From Azorinus chamasolen (lineage: Eukaryota; Mollusca; Bivalvia; Cardiida; Solecurtidae): DNA of 64,000 nucleotides. This document shows positions 11,007 through 23,071 of the stretch, piece by piece. The position numbers and the translations under genes were made by a program. The notes beneath the pieces are model-generated. The model was not told the DNA's origin and did not search any database. It worked only from the letters and a program-made list of their open reading frames with translations. The DNA lies in assembly GCA_963576725.1 (NCBI GenBank), contig OY755238.1, positions 31,304,145 through 31,368,144 on the forward strand. Reading direction: 5' to 3'. The first letter of the stretch is position 1. Every line of letters starts with the position of its first letter.

Positions 11007-11170
11007 CCTGCCAATTTTCCTCTTTTTTCACTAACAGCCATTCTCACCCCTGAACTAATAAATGTTATCATCTGGAAACGAATCCAGACGCCCACCGCAG
11101 AATTTCACATAATACCTCCCGTCTAAAGACAGGCGTATACAAGTACCATAGCAATAATGGCGTCTCTGTC

Positions 11171-11265
11171 ATCTTAAGAAATTTCTAAAAATTCTAAGGA
11201 AGGGTTGAGCTTCCTTAAATCTTAAGGAAAAATTTGCCTAACTTTAAGAAATTTGTTAAGATAAA
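11171..11265 (+). repeat. CTTAAGAAATTTCT-rich dispersed repeat, copy 2
   Basis: Matches 5333-5470 in order and orientation. The A-run at its end abuts the next tandem array. Confidence 0.55.
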
Positions 11266-11270
11266 AAAAA

Positions 11271-14200
11271 TTGGTCTTGAAGTTGGCAGGCAAAATCTTG
11301 TACTTTGAACTCCTCCTTCACTTTCAACCTGATTCACTTGATACTTGGCATAAATGTTACTCAGGAGTAGTAGATGTGTAAGACACACATTTCAGGTCTC
11401 TGTGACCTTGACCTTTGGCCTTGAAATTGGTCTTGAAATTGGCAGGGAAAATATTGTACTTATAACTCCTCCTTCACTTTCAACCTGATTCACTTGATAC
11501 TTGGCATAAATGTTACTCAGGAGTAGTAGATGTGCAAGACATAAATTTCAGGTCTCTGTGACCTTGACCTTGACCTTTGTCCTTGAAATTGGTCTTGAAA
11601 TTGGCAGGGAAAATCTTGTACTTTGAACTCCTCCTTCACTTTAAACCTGATTCACTTGAAACTTCGCATAAATGTTACCCAGGAGTAGTAGATGTGCAAG
11701 ACACAAATTTCAAATCTCTGTGACCTTGACCTTTGGCCTTGAAATTGGTCTTAAAATTGGCAGGCAAAATCTTGTACGGCGAACTACTCCTTCACTTTCT
11801 ACCTGATTTACCTGATACTTGGCATAAATGTTACTCAGGAGTAGTAGATGTGCAAGACATAAATTTCAGGTCTCTGTGACATTGACCTTGGCCTTTGGCC
11901 TTGAAATTGGTCTTGAAATTGGCAGGCAAAATCTTGTACTTTGAACTCCTCCTTCACTTTCAACCTGATTCACTTGATACTTGGCATAAATGTTACTCAG
12001 GAGTAGTAGATGTGCAAGACACAAATTTTCGGTATCTGTGACCTTGACCTTGACCTTTGTCCTTGAAATTGATCTTGAAATTGGCAGGGAAAATCTTGTA
12101 CTTTGAACTCCTCCTTCACTTTCAACCTGATTCACTTGATACTTGGCATAAATGTTACTCAGGAGTAGTAGATGTGTAAGACACATATTTTAGGTCTCTG
12201 TGACCTTGACCTTGACCTTTGGTCTTGAAATTGGCAGGGAAAATATTGTACTTTGAACTCCTCCTTCACTTTCAACCTGATTCACTTGATACTTGGCATA
12301 AATGTTACTCAGGAGTAGTAGATGTGCAAGACACATATTTCAGGTCTCTGTGACCTTGACCTTGACCTTTGTCCTTGAAATTGGTCTTGAAATTGGCAGG
12401 CAAAATCTTGTACTTTGAACTGCTCCTTCACTTTCAACCTGATTCACTTGATACTTGGCATAAATGTTACTCAGGAGTAGTAGATGTGCAAGACATAAAT
12501 TTCAGGTCTCTGTGACATTGACCTTGACCTTTGGCCTTGAAATTGGCAGGCAAAATCTTGTACTTTGAACTCCTTCAATTTCAACCCGATTCACTTGATA
12601 CTTGGCATAAATGTTACTCAGGAGTAGTAGATGTGCAAGACACAAATTTTAAATCTCTGTAACCTTGACCTTTGGCCTTGAAATTGGTCTTAAAATTGGC
12701 AAGCAAAATCTTGTACGGCGAACTTCTCCTTCACTTTCTACCTGATTTACCTGATACTTGGCATAAATGTTACTCAGGAGTAGTAGATGTGCAAGACACA
12801 AATTTCAGGTCTCTGTGACCTTGACCCTGACCTTTGGCCTTGAAATTGGTCTTTAAATTGGCAGGCAAAATCTTGTACTTTGAACTCCTCCTTCAATTTC
12901 AACCTGATTCACTTGATACTGGGCATAAATGTTACTCAGGAGTAGTAGATGTGCAAGACACAAATTTCAGGTCTCTGTGACCTTGACCTTTGTCCTTGAA
13001 ATTCGTCTTGAAATTGGCAGGGAAAATCTTGTACTTTGAGCTCCTCCTTCACTTTCAACCTGATTCACTTGATACTTGGCATAAATGTTACTCAGGAGTA
13101 GTAGATGTGCAAGACACAAATTTCAAATCTCTGTGACCTTGACCTTTGGCATTGAAATTGATCATAAAATTGGCAGGCAAAATCTTGTACGGCCAACTCC
13201 TCCTTCACTTTCAACCTGATTTACTTGATACTTGGCATAAATGTTACTCAGGAGTAGTAGATGTGCAAGACACAAATTTCAGGTCTTGTCCGGAGCATAT
13301 ATCCTATACTTTATTATCTAGCATTACAAAACCTGTTGTGTCAATACATTATGGGTAGTAGATATTCAGGTCTCTGTGACCTTGAACTTAATACGTGGCC
13401 TTGAAATGGAAAAAGAACCAGTGTCATTCTGCAAAATCGGACCAGCGTGAACATTTTCATTTTGACATGAAACATGGGGATTTCGTGTCACAAATCCTCC
13501 TTCATTTAAGCTCACCAGAGCACAAAGTGCTCAAGGTGAGCTATTGTGATACCCCTGTGTCCGTCGTCCGTCTGTCTGTCCGTCAACAATTTCAAACGAC
13601 TTCTTCTCTGAAACCGACTGCCCAATTGTAACCAAACTTGGTCAGATACATATTGTGGGTGGGTGCTTCAAAAGTTGCTAAAAGATAGTGGGTGGGGCTA
13701 TCGGTCTTGTTGCCATGGCAACTGTACACAATATCTCGAAAAATCTTCTTCTCCAGAATGACCTGTCCGATTTGAATATAGTTTTCACCAAAATGTTTCT
13801 CAGTTGATAGACTTTAAAAGTTGTTAAAAGAATTTTGATCCGGCATAAAACATGGCTGCCAGAGGGCGTGGTCATTTTCTCCATATATGGTAATATGGAA
13901 TTTGAAGTTAAAAATCTTCTTCTCTGAAACTGTATGGCCTAGACCTTTGATATTTGGTATGTAGCATGATCTAATGGTCCTCTACAAAAGTTGTTCAAAT
14001 TATGACCCCCGGGCCAAAAATTGCCCCGCCCAAGGACTTATCAGTTTTTTCATAGGAAAATCTTAAAAATTCTTCTTCTCAGAAACTGTAAGGCCTAGAC
14101 CTTTGATATTTTGTATGTAGGATGATCTAATGGTCCTTTACAAAAGTTGTTCAAATTATGACCCCTGGGCGAAAAATGGCCCCGCCCAAGGGCTTATCAG

Positions 14201-16289
14201 TTTTTCATAGGAAAATCTTTAAAAGTCTTCTTCTCTGAAACTGTAAGGCCTAGACCTTTGATATTTGGTATGTAGCATGATCTAATGGTCCTCTACAAAA
14301 GTTGTTCAAATTATGACCCCTGGGCGAAAAATGGCCCCGACCAAGGGCTTATCAGTTTTTCATAGGAAAATCTTTAAAAATCTTCTTCTCTGAAATTGTA
14401 AGGCCTAGACCTTTGATATTTGGTATGTAGCATGATCTAATGGTTCTCTACAAAAGTTGTTCAAATTATGACCCCCGGGCCAAAAATTGCCCCGCCCAAG
14501 GGCTTATCAATTTTTCGTAGGAAAATCATTGAAAATCTTCTTCTCTGAAACTGTAAGGCTTAGACCTTTTATATTGGGTATGTAGCATGATCTAATGGTC
14601 TTTTACAAAAGTTGTTCAAATTATGACCCCTGGGCGAAAAATGGCCCCGCCCAAGGGCTTATCAGTTTTTCATAGGAAAATCTTTAAAAATCTTCTTCTC
14701 TGAAACTGTAAGGCATAGACCTTTGATATTTGGTATGTAGCATGATCTAATGGTCCTCTACAAAAGTTGTTCAAATTATTACCCCCGGGCCAAAAATTGC
14801 CCCGCCGAAGGGCTTATCAGTTTTTCATAGGAAAATCTTTAAAAATCTTCTTCTCTGAAACTGTAAGGCCTAGACCTTTGATATTTGGTATGTAGCATGA
14901 TCTAATGGCCCTTTACAAAAGTTGTTCAAATTATGACCCCTGGGCGAAAAATACCCCCGCCCAAGGGCTTATCAGTTTTTCATAGGAAAATCTTTAAAAA
15001 TCTTCTTCTCTGAAACTGTAAGGCCTAGACCTTTGATATTTGGTATGTAGCATGATCTAATGGTCTTCTACAAAAGTTGTTCAAATTATGACCCCTGGGC
15101 GAAAAATGGCCCCGACCAAGGGCTTATCAGTTTTTCATAGGAAAATCTTTAAAAATCTTCTTCTCTGAAACTGTAAGGCATAGACCTTTGATATTTGGTA
15201 TGTAGCATGATCTAATGGTTCTCTACAAAAGTTGTTCAAATTATGACCCCCGGGCTAAAAATTTGCCCCGACCAAGGGCTTATCAGTTTTTCGTAGGAAA
15301 ATCATTGAAAATCTTCTTCTCTGAAACTGTAAGGCTTAGACCTTTTATATTGGGTATGTAGCATGATCTAATGGTCCTCTACAAAAGTTGTTCAAATTAT
15401 GACCCCCGGGCCAAAAATAGCCCCGCCCAAGGACTTATCAGTTTTTTCATAGGAAAATCGTAAAAATTCTTCTTCTCAGAAACTGTAAGGCCTAGACCTT
15501 TGATATTTTGTATGTAGGATGATCTAATGGTCCTTTACAAAAGTTGTTCAAATTATGACCCCTGGGTGAAAAATGGCCCCGCCCAAGGGCTTATCAGTTT
15601 TTCATAGGAAAATCTTTAAAAATCTTCTTCTCTGAAACTGTAAGGCCTAGACCTTTGATATTTGGTATGTAGCATGATCTAATGGTCCTCTACAAAAGTT
15701 GTTCAAATTATGACCCCTTGGCGAAAAATGGCCCCGACCAAGGGCTTATCAGTTTTTCATAGGAAAATCTTTAAAAATCTTCTGAAACTGTAAGGCCTAG
15801 ACCTTTGATGTTTGGTATGTAACATGATCTTATGGTCCTCTACAAATATGTAGCTTGGCTTGTGGTCCTCTGCCAAGAATGTTCAACTTACGACTCTGAC
15901 CTCTGGGCAAAACTTGGCCCTGCCTTGAGGCTTATCAGTTTTTCATGGAAAAATATGAAATGTTATTTTTCTCTGAAACCATTAGGCTTAGACCTTTAAT
16001 TAATGGCATACTGCTCTCTACCAAGGTTGTACAAATGATGACTTCTTGGTCAAAAATGGCACCGCCCCTGGGGTTATCTCAGGTGAGTGCTTCAGGGCCT
16101 CATGGCCCTCTTGTTAAAGTTTTCATATGTTGTTTGTTGCAAGCATTACAGAATTATCTCTCCTTTAACTTTGAGAATTTATGTGTTTTAGTCCTGTTAC
16201 ATGGATAGCTGGTGTCACAAACTTGGATTCGCAATCAAAGCTGCCATGTCGGGGTATTCATCACCTTTAGTGATAGTTCTAGTTTTAAA
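11271..16289 (+). mobile_element. HINE-like tandem-array element, TATACCCCC family, headless, with nested element
   Basis: Thirteen monomers (GGAGTAGTAGATGTG at 11364, 11520, 11682, 11838, 12000 and so on to 13251) alternate between 156 and 162 bp, because some carry an extra GACCTT hexamer. The same monomers fill the complete element at 45497-47985. The array is split at about 13505 by a nested element. Its tail reappears at 16116-16289, with ATCACCTTTAGTGAT then AGTTCTAGTTTT, as in the complete copy. The TATACCCCC head is missing here. Confidence 0.75.
13505..16115 (+). mobile_element. HINE-like element nested in the preceding array, AGCTCACC family, 155 bp monomers
   Basis: The head AGCTCACCAGAGC / GCTCAAGGTGAGCT and GTCCGTCGTCCGTCTGTCTG lie at 13508-13590. 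About 13 monomers of 155 bp (AGGCCTAGACC at 14091, 14246, 14401) run to 15830, then a diverged end. The tail CAGGTGAGTG, hairpin GGGCCTCATGGCCC and TCTTGTT end at 16115. Closely related to 25106-27020. Confidence 0.8.
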
Positions 16290-16592
16290 TGAAAACTTTT
16301 AGCATCTTCGCGGCTTGTTGGCTAGTGATTTGAAATCATCTTTGGATAAAAAATGGATCTTTCATTTTGTCTCATTGATACGTGATACTAAAATACAATG
16401 GGGATTTAAACAATAGTGTCGTTTGGTATAAGATGGAAGACTTTGTTGAAAAAAACCTCAGCATGGATGAAACTACAAATCCAAGGATAATCCCTCTATT
16501 ATGGACATCGCGTTTTGCAAAAGTTAACCCTTTACCTAATAAAGACACCATTTGACAACTTTTGCATACAGATAACACCCATATCAGATGGC
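16290..16592. other. no recognised feature
   Basis: About 300 bp of AT-rich sequence with no coding or repeat assignment. Confidence 0.4.
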
Positions 16593-18053
16593 TTTTTATG
16601 CCCCCCAGATCAGATATGGGGGGCGTATTGTTTTTGCCCTGTCTGTTTGTTTGTTTGTTTGTTTGTCTGTTTGTTTGTCAGCAACTTTAACATTGGTCAT
16701 AACTTTTGAGCCAGTACAGATAGAGACTTGATATTTGGTATGCATATGTATCTCATAAAGCCGCACATTTTGAGGGGTGACATGTCAAGGTCATCCTTCA
16801 AGGTCAGAGGTCAAATATATGGGTCAAATCACTGACTTTAACATTGGCCATAACTATTGGACCAGTAGAGATAGAGACTTGATATTTGGCATGCTTGTGT
16901 ATTTCATGAAGCCGCACATTTTGAGGGGTGATATGTCAAGGTCTAGGTCATCCTTCAGGGTCAAAGGTCAAATTGTCTGTTTTTTTGTCTGTAACTTTAT
17001 CGCAACTTTAACATTGGTCATAACTTTTGAGCCAGTACAGATAGAGACTTGATATTTGGCATGCATATGTATCTCATAAAGCCGCACATTTTGAGGGGTG
17101 ACATGTCAAGGTCATCCTTCAAGGTCAGAGGTCAAATATATGGGTCAAATCACCGACTTTAACATTGGCCATAACTTTTGGACCAGTAGAGATAGAGACT
17201 TGATATTTGGCATGCGTGTGTATCCCTTGAAGCTGCACATTTTGAGGGGTGAAATGTCAAGGTCAATGTCATCCTTCAGGGTCAAAGGTCAAATTGTCTG
17301 TTTCTTTGTCTGTAACTTTAACATTGGTCATAACTTTTGAGCAAGTACAGATAGATACTTGATATATGGCATGCATATGTATCTCATAAAGCCGCACATT
17401 TTGAGGAGTGACATGTCAAGGTCAAGGTCATTCTTAAAGGTCAGAGGTCAAACATATGGGTCAAATCACTGACTTTAACATTGGCCATAACTTTTGAACC
17501 AGTAAAGATAGAGACTTGATATGTGGCATGCTTGTGTATCTCATGAAGCTGCACAGTTTGAGGTGTAAAATGTCAAGGTCATCCTTCAGGGTCAAAGGTC
17601 ACCAATTTCAAATTGGCCATAACTTTTGAACCAATAGAGATAGAGTCTTGATATTTGGTATCCATGTGTATCTCATGAAGCTGCACATTTTGAGAGGCAA
17701 CATGTCAAGGTAAAGGTCATCTTTTAGGGTCAAAGGTCACCGACTTTAACATTGGCCATAACTTTTGAACCTGTAGATGCAGACTTGACATTTGGTATGC
17801 ATGTGTATCTCATGAAGCTGCACAGTTTGAGGGGTAACATGTCAAGGTCAAGGTCATCCTTCATGGTCAAAGGTCACCAACTTTAACATTGGCCATAATT
17901 TTTGAACCAGTAGAGATACAGACTTGATATGTGGTATGCTTGTGCACCCCATGAAGCTGCACAGTTTGAGGGGTGACATGTCAAGATCAAGGTCATCCTT
18001 TAGGGTCAAATATCATATTGAGGGGGCATAGTGTTTCACAAACACATCTTGTT
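16593..18053 (+). mobile_element. HINE-like element, ATGCCCCC family
   Basis: T-run, ATGCCCCCC, inverted GGGGGGCGTATTG, then GTTT/GTCT microsatellite (16640-16680). About nine monomers of roughly 150 bp follow, each with CATTGGCCATAACTTTTG, ending GGGGGCATA, hairpin GTGTTTCACAAACAC and ATCTTGTT. Complete. Monomers hold AAGGTCA and AGGTCAAA repeats. Confidence 0.8.
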
Positions 18054-18295
18054 TTTTTAGCTGTCTGATCATGGTCTGCTCATTTTGCTTATAGAATATC
18101 TTAGATCTGATTCTGTATGTTTTGTCATAGCAATGTATTAACTTTCATAATGGTGAATTCTGCCATGAATATTTATTGGGTAAAGAGTTTGTTTAATTTC
18201 TCCGCATTCAGACGTCCAGCGTTTGCCATCTTGGACTGATGGGTGTTGTAATTGTTTGGTTGTGCAAGAAGATTCAATGCACATGTTTGTTTCAG

Positions 18296-18434
18296 TTTTA
18301 CAACAATGCTTTGATGATTCATAATGATGCGAGGGTGGAGGATGCTCTCAAGTACCTGGAGGATGAAATGGCACAATGGAAACAGGATACCAGAATGGAT
18401 GAAAATGAAAAGCTGTTATGTAATGCCTATGAAA
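18296..18434 (+). CDS. RIG-I-like receptor helicase, internal exon A
   Basis: A 139 bp exon, bordered by TTTGTTTCAG before 18296 and GTATGT after 18434, encodes FYNNALMIHNDARVEDALKY and then DENEKLLCNAYE. This corresponds to the stretch of MDA5/RIG-I just before helicase domain 2, where the family has YN-x-ALxINDxxRxxDAxxxL and then an acidic segment. Phase is 0 at entry and 1 at exit. The exit phase fits the exon at 30014, together making one Lys codon across the junction. RIG-I-like receptors are cytosolic RNA-sensing ATPases of antiviral defence. No earlier exon is recognisable in the window, so the gene start is either further left or missing. Confidence 0.8.
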
Positions 18435-18489
18435 GTATGTTGATTCTTTCGAAGTATTTTCAATAGAGATAACATGAGATATTTGCATG

Positions 18490-18651
18490 TTAACCCTATC
18501 CTTCATACAAATACGTTTTCATGCACTGGCAAACAGAGTAGACCCAGGTAGGAGCCATCTGATCAGGGTCTGCTTTTTTGCTTATGACTCAGCTAATTAA
18601 TATTCATTATGTCATTATTTCTAACATGAAAATTCAACAGGTTAGGGTTAA
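18490..18651. mobile_element. TTAA-flanked hairpin MITE
   Basis: Ends TTAACCCTATCCT and AGGTTAGGGTTAA mirror one another in 12 of 13 bases. Inside is the hairpin CAAACAGAGTAGACCCAG / GATCAGGGTCTGC. A related interior, with TAATTAATATTCATNATGTC, recurs at about 60.29 kb. Confidence 0.75.
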
Positions 18652-18698
18652 ATAATTACTGTCTGTAAAACTTCTCATCTGTTAACAATATTGATGTT

Positions 18699-19234
18699 AT
18701 TATATCCCCCCAAACGAATTTTTTGGGGGTGGGGGTATACTGGAGTCACGCTTGTTCGTCCGTCCGGCTTGTCCGGATCATAACTTCTAAAGTATAAACG
18801 CTATTGACTTCAAACTTCATATACAGATAGATCACATTGACCGCAAGTGCAGTGCACAATGTTCATAACTCTGTATTCAGTATTTTTGGAGTTGTTGCCC
18901 TTTGTTATTTTTCTCAAAATCTGGCTTTTCTGGATTATAACTTTCAATGTATAAAAGCTATTGACTTCAAACTTCATACACCATATTGACCACAAGTGCA
19001 GTGCACAAGGTTCATAACTCTGTTTTCAGTGTTTTGGAGTTATTGCCCTTTGTTAATTTTGTTAATATCTGACTAGGAGCTTTTGTCTGTCATACCTCAA
19101 CAAAACTTTTTTAAATTTTGCAGTATTGAATGAATGAAATTCAGTGATCGGAAGCTTTATTTCTATAACCCCATCTCTGTGTCAAATGTGCTAGTGGGGC
19201 TATTAATCACCTTTAGTGATAGTTCCAGTTTTGT
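18699..19234 (+). mobile_element. HINE-like element, TATCCCCCC family, short
   Basis: The head TATATCCCCCCAAACG / GGGGGTATACTGGAG is followed by GTTCGTCCGTCCGG. Two 150-bp-class monomers contain TTGACTTCAAACTTCATA, and the tail is ATCACCTTTAGTGAT then AGTTCCAGTTTTGTT. Complete but with few monomers. Confidence 0.75.
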
Positions 19235-19639
19235 TCTAATTGTCTTCAAAATTCAGAGTATCAAACATGTTGGAATCTGATTAGATGTGAAATTATCTTA
19301 ATCCAAACTGTTTGTATGAGGTATCAGTTATTCACAGCCTGCATTCAAGGGTTAGATATTGTTACCATATTAGACCCTTAAGAAGTTAAAATAATTATAA
19401 CCCCTTGAAATTGACTAGTGTGAATACTACTGACCATTTCAGTAAACTTAATCACTCATTTTGAATCAAGATGTTTTTTTATTGCAATTCAGGTTGAACT
19501 TAAATCTACTTCATTTGATTGTATCGTTTTTCAGGAACTCTCATTCTAAATATCCCTCTATTCCATGCAGTAACATGGAAGAACATGCCTTACATACATT
19601 TTCCACATGCTAATTTGATCAGCTGTTTCTTTGCACATG
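19235..19639. other. no recognised feature (intronic)
   Basis: Unique-looking AT-rich intronic sequence, no exon signal that I trust. Confidence 0.4.
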
Positions 19640-20791
19640 GCCGCTGCATGCCTCCTATACGGAAACAGCTAGGATCACCAAATATGGTGTGTGAGTTCGT
19701 CTTGGGTTGGCAGAGTGTCACATACTATTTTCAGGTCAATATGACCTTGACCTTGAACTTTGACCTCATTTGCAAAAAAAGCTTGTCCGAAGCATATCTC
19801 CTACACTACTTCAGCTGGGATCACCAAAAGTGGTGTGTGAGTACATGTTTGGATTGCTGAGTGTCGCATACTATTTATAGGTCAATGTGACCTTGACCTT
19901 GGGCTTTATTTACAAAAACACTTGTCCGGAGAATACCTCCTATACGGAATAAGCTAGGAACACCAAATATGGTGTGCGAGTTCATCTTGGGATGGCGGAT
20001 GTTGCATACTTTTTTTTTATCTCAATGTGACTTTGACCTTTGACCTCAGTTACATAAAAAGCTTGTCCTCAGCATATCTCCTACACTACTTCAGCTAGGA
20101 TCACTAAATATGGTGTGTGGGTACATCTTGGGACGGCGGAGTGTCACATACTATTTATAGGTCAAGGTGTCCTTGACCTTGGACTTCATTTACAAAAAAA
20201 ATTGTCTTCAGCTTACCTCCTACACTGAATCAGCTAGGTTCACCAAATGTGGTGTGTGAGTTTGTCTTGGGATCACATACTAGTTATAGGTTAATCTGAC
20301 CATGACCTTGACCTTTGACCTCATTTTAAAAAAAGGCTTGTCCGGAGCATATCTTCTACACTACTTCAGCTAGGATCACAAAATATGGTTTGTGAGTAGA
20401 TCCTGGGATAGCAGTGTCGCATACTATTTATAGATCAGTGTGACCATGACCTTTGACTTGACCTTGACCTTTGACTTCATTTACAAAAAAAACCTATTCA
20501 TCCCTACAATGAATCAGCTAGGATCACTAAATTTGGTGTATGAGTTCATCTTCTGATGGTGGAATGTTGCATACTTTTGGTAGGTCATGTGGCCATGACC
20601 TTGGCCTTTGACCTCAAATATGAAAAAAAGATTGTCATTTAGGGTAACTTGAGTTCAAATTGTGGTCTTTCTATGCAATCTTTATTTTCATTTTGCAGTT
20701 GCATATTGCAGGCCTGCTTACAAAACGCATATTGTCAGTGCTTTGCTTTGGGGCATTTGTCACATACTGTGACACATTTCTTGTTCTGGGA
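19640..20791 (+). mobile_element. HINE-like tandem array, head missing
   Basis: Seven monomers of 131-149 bp (AGCTAGGATCAC-like starts near 19664, 19811, 19946, 20092, 20235, 20366, 20515) carry GACCTTGACCTTTGACCT. The tail GGGGCATTTGTCACATACTG with hairpin GTCACATACTGTGAC and TTTCTTGTT matches the ATGCCCCC-family element at 40009-41282. No head box was found. Confidence 0.7.
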
Positions 20792-22655
20792 GTTATGCCC
20801 CTTTGAACTTAGAAATCACCAGTTAATAGTGAAGGAAAACCTGGTTTGATGTCGTGTCGACATTTCTTGTTAATTACTGATTCAATGTATGAAAGTAGGT
20901 ACTAATACCATTCAGGTGGTCATGTATATACCATGGTCAACCACACCATGGGTGGGTGGGTGGGGAGAGTGGAGGTTTTTTTTCAGTCCGGTGGGGGACT
21001 CATGTCTTGCATAGCAATACAACATGCCCTTGTCGATGTAGATTTACTCATACAATGCATTGTACTACATTTATGTATATGTGTTGCGGGGTAAAGGCGG
21101 TAATTGTTGGCACATTAAACGTCAGGATGACACCACCGGCCTGTCAGATCAGAAATAAAGAATTTAAAAGAATAACTGAAGACCAAAGATTGATTTAACT
21201 CCTAACTGTATTTCGAACTAAATTCTAATCTAAGTAAACAATCTAATCTAAGAAACATGAAAAACAATATTTAAACAATATGTACACCAGAGTCAAAAAG
21301 TACACAAGCTGTAGTTCTAATTCAAATGAGCATAAATAATTTACTAAAAGTGCAGTAGCCTGTTTCTAAAAGATAGAAGAAAATAGCCATAATTGGACAT
21401 AGGGAATTATTTAGATTTGATTATATGATTCTCTCCACTAATACTTTTGGAACAATTAACTTAACAAAATAATCATGTATTAATTGCCAAACACAAATAT
21501 TACCGAGGTTTTACTAAATAGCAGTAATGTATAATCATGCTAAATAGTAATACCAATAGTTACCTTCCTAGAGGCAAGAGCAGATCTTTTCAGATGGCTT
21601 CAGTCTGGAGAGATTATCCGACACTTGCAGTAGTCTTACTTATATAGGCACAAGTCACATGACCTAATCTAAGCTATCTGATCTCAAATCTCATTTAATT
21701 GTTTTTCTTAAGACTAATGCAATAAAACTAATTTACACAAAACGAGTGCCAAAATAGTGCCAAATTGCAATCAAAAATCATTTAAGAAAAACTGTTTTAG
21801 TCTAAGTCTGTAGCTCCTGGGCTCCAGACCCCTTCACTCAGGACAATAATCAATTACACAATTTAGATAATTTAAATAATTCTAGAAAAATCGCAATCCT
21901 AAATCTGGCATATTAACAAACACTAAGAACATAATTATTTTCAGAATTTATAGCAACTTATTGACTGTATAAATAGCAAAAACAAATGGCTCTCAAGCTC
22001 TGTAGCCCCTAATGGCAGCCATTACCCTAAGGGTACCTGCTGCTCAATATTCCAATAAATGCAACTATGGTTCTCTATAACCTGGCACGTTTAAAGTGGT
22101 ATGTCTAAATCATTCGAACAACAATTATCTACATATCAGCCATACAATATAGTCCAAACTAATCTCAAACATGTTTAAAATGACATTGGTTAGGGTCTAA
22201 ATGGGAAGAAGGTCAACTGTCCAATATGTAAACAAAGAAGACTATGGCTAATTATAGATAATGACACTTCACATGAATGTATACAAGAAGTTTCCTTACT
22301 ACAACAAACCAAAATAAATTACAGATTTTAGAGAATTCCTATTAAAACGTGCATTTCCACTCTGGATCATATCTGTCTTTACAGATACAGTGCTCCCTCC
22401 CTACAACGGCCCTCCCAATAACGATTCCCTCTTTACAACAACGCATGTCACTGTTTCCGAAACAACAAGGCTCCTGAAACAACCTTTTTCCATCATATTT
22501 TCTTAATGCCTCCATCAAACCATATGATGTGACCACTCTTTAGAATCATCACTTTGTGACGATTCCAAAGAGCGGTCACAGCATAGGGTTTGATTGAGGC
22601 ATAACGGTTTTAGTTCTGGAAATAAACCTTATCTGGGGATCTGCAAACAAGCTAG
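20792..22655. other. intronic sequence, mostly unassigned
   Basis: AT-rich. Contains a second TCTTGTT-like end at about 20870, a GTGGG-rich tract at 20950, and around 22389 TACAGTGCTCCCTCCCTACA, which resembles one end of a pogo-type element without a visible partner. An inverted repeat lies at 22506-22602. No exon recognised. Confidence 0.45.
22506..22602. repeat. inverted repeat, arms about 47 bp
   Basis: ATGCCTCCATCAAACC... at 22506 pairs with ...GGTTTGATTGAGGCAT ending 22602. Several mismatches, loop of about 3 bp. Could be a fold-back element. Confidence 0.75.
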
Positions 22656-22731
22656 TTATGTCTCCCCCATTTATGGGGAGACATATTGTTTTTGCCAGAG
22701 TTGTCTGTCTGTCCGTCCTTCCGTCTCTCTG

Positions 22732-22983
22732 TTAACCCTTTACCTGATAGAAGCGGCTTTTAGCGTGTTTGATTTATTCCTCCGCTGAAGAAAATAGTTC
22801 AAATTCATACAGTCATGAACATATTGCATAATAAATATTTTCTATATCCTAGTAGGTGGTAGCTTAAAGCAGGCTGAAAGTAAAGCAGAATGCGCCTTAA
22901 GGCGCATTCTGCTTTACTTTCAACCTGCTTTAAGTGGTCATATGACTTCAAAACTAGAAACAGGCTATTGGGTAAAGGGTTAA
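22732..22983. mobile_element. TTAA-flanked MITE with a central palindrome
   Basis: The ends TTAACCCTTTACCTGATAG and CTATTGGGTAAAGGGTTAA are inverted repeats, each including the TTAA. The 252 bp unit sits in the microsatellite/monomer border of the composite element. CCCTTT termini on TTAA are typical of piggyBac relatives. Confidence 0.8.
22864..22933. repeat. 70 bp zero-loop palindrome
   Basis: 35 bp arms meeting at 22898/22899 (core GCGCCTT|AAGGCGC) pair with a single mismatch. Centre of the MITE at 22732-22983. Confidence 0.9.
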
Positions 22984-23071
22984 AGTTCTTGTGCAGCTAA
23001 CTCCTCCTACACTATTAGAGGGATTTCCTTCAAACTTTTACATATGAACCCGCTATATGTGAGGTTGGTCA

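Larger units (their letters stand above)
8880..11052. mobile_element. hAT-like DNA transposon remnant, 2.17 kb
   Basis: Terminal inverted repeats CAGGGGTGAGAAT (8880-8892) and its exact complement (11040-11052). If the leading C is left out, the flanks GAACTAAC and GAACTAAT form an 8 bp target duplication with one mismatch. CA-G-N-G termini and an 8 bp duplication are hAT traits. Inside, a decayed zinc-finger-like frame sits at 9235-9459 and three adjacent hairpins lie close to the right end. No DDE domain is recognisable, so the copy is non-autonomous. Confidence 0.65.

Noticed and set aside
22389..22450. Pogo-type element beginning TACAGTGCTCCCTCCC
   Set aside because: One possible end only. 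No matching second end or TA partner found, so not listed as an element.
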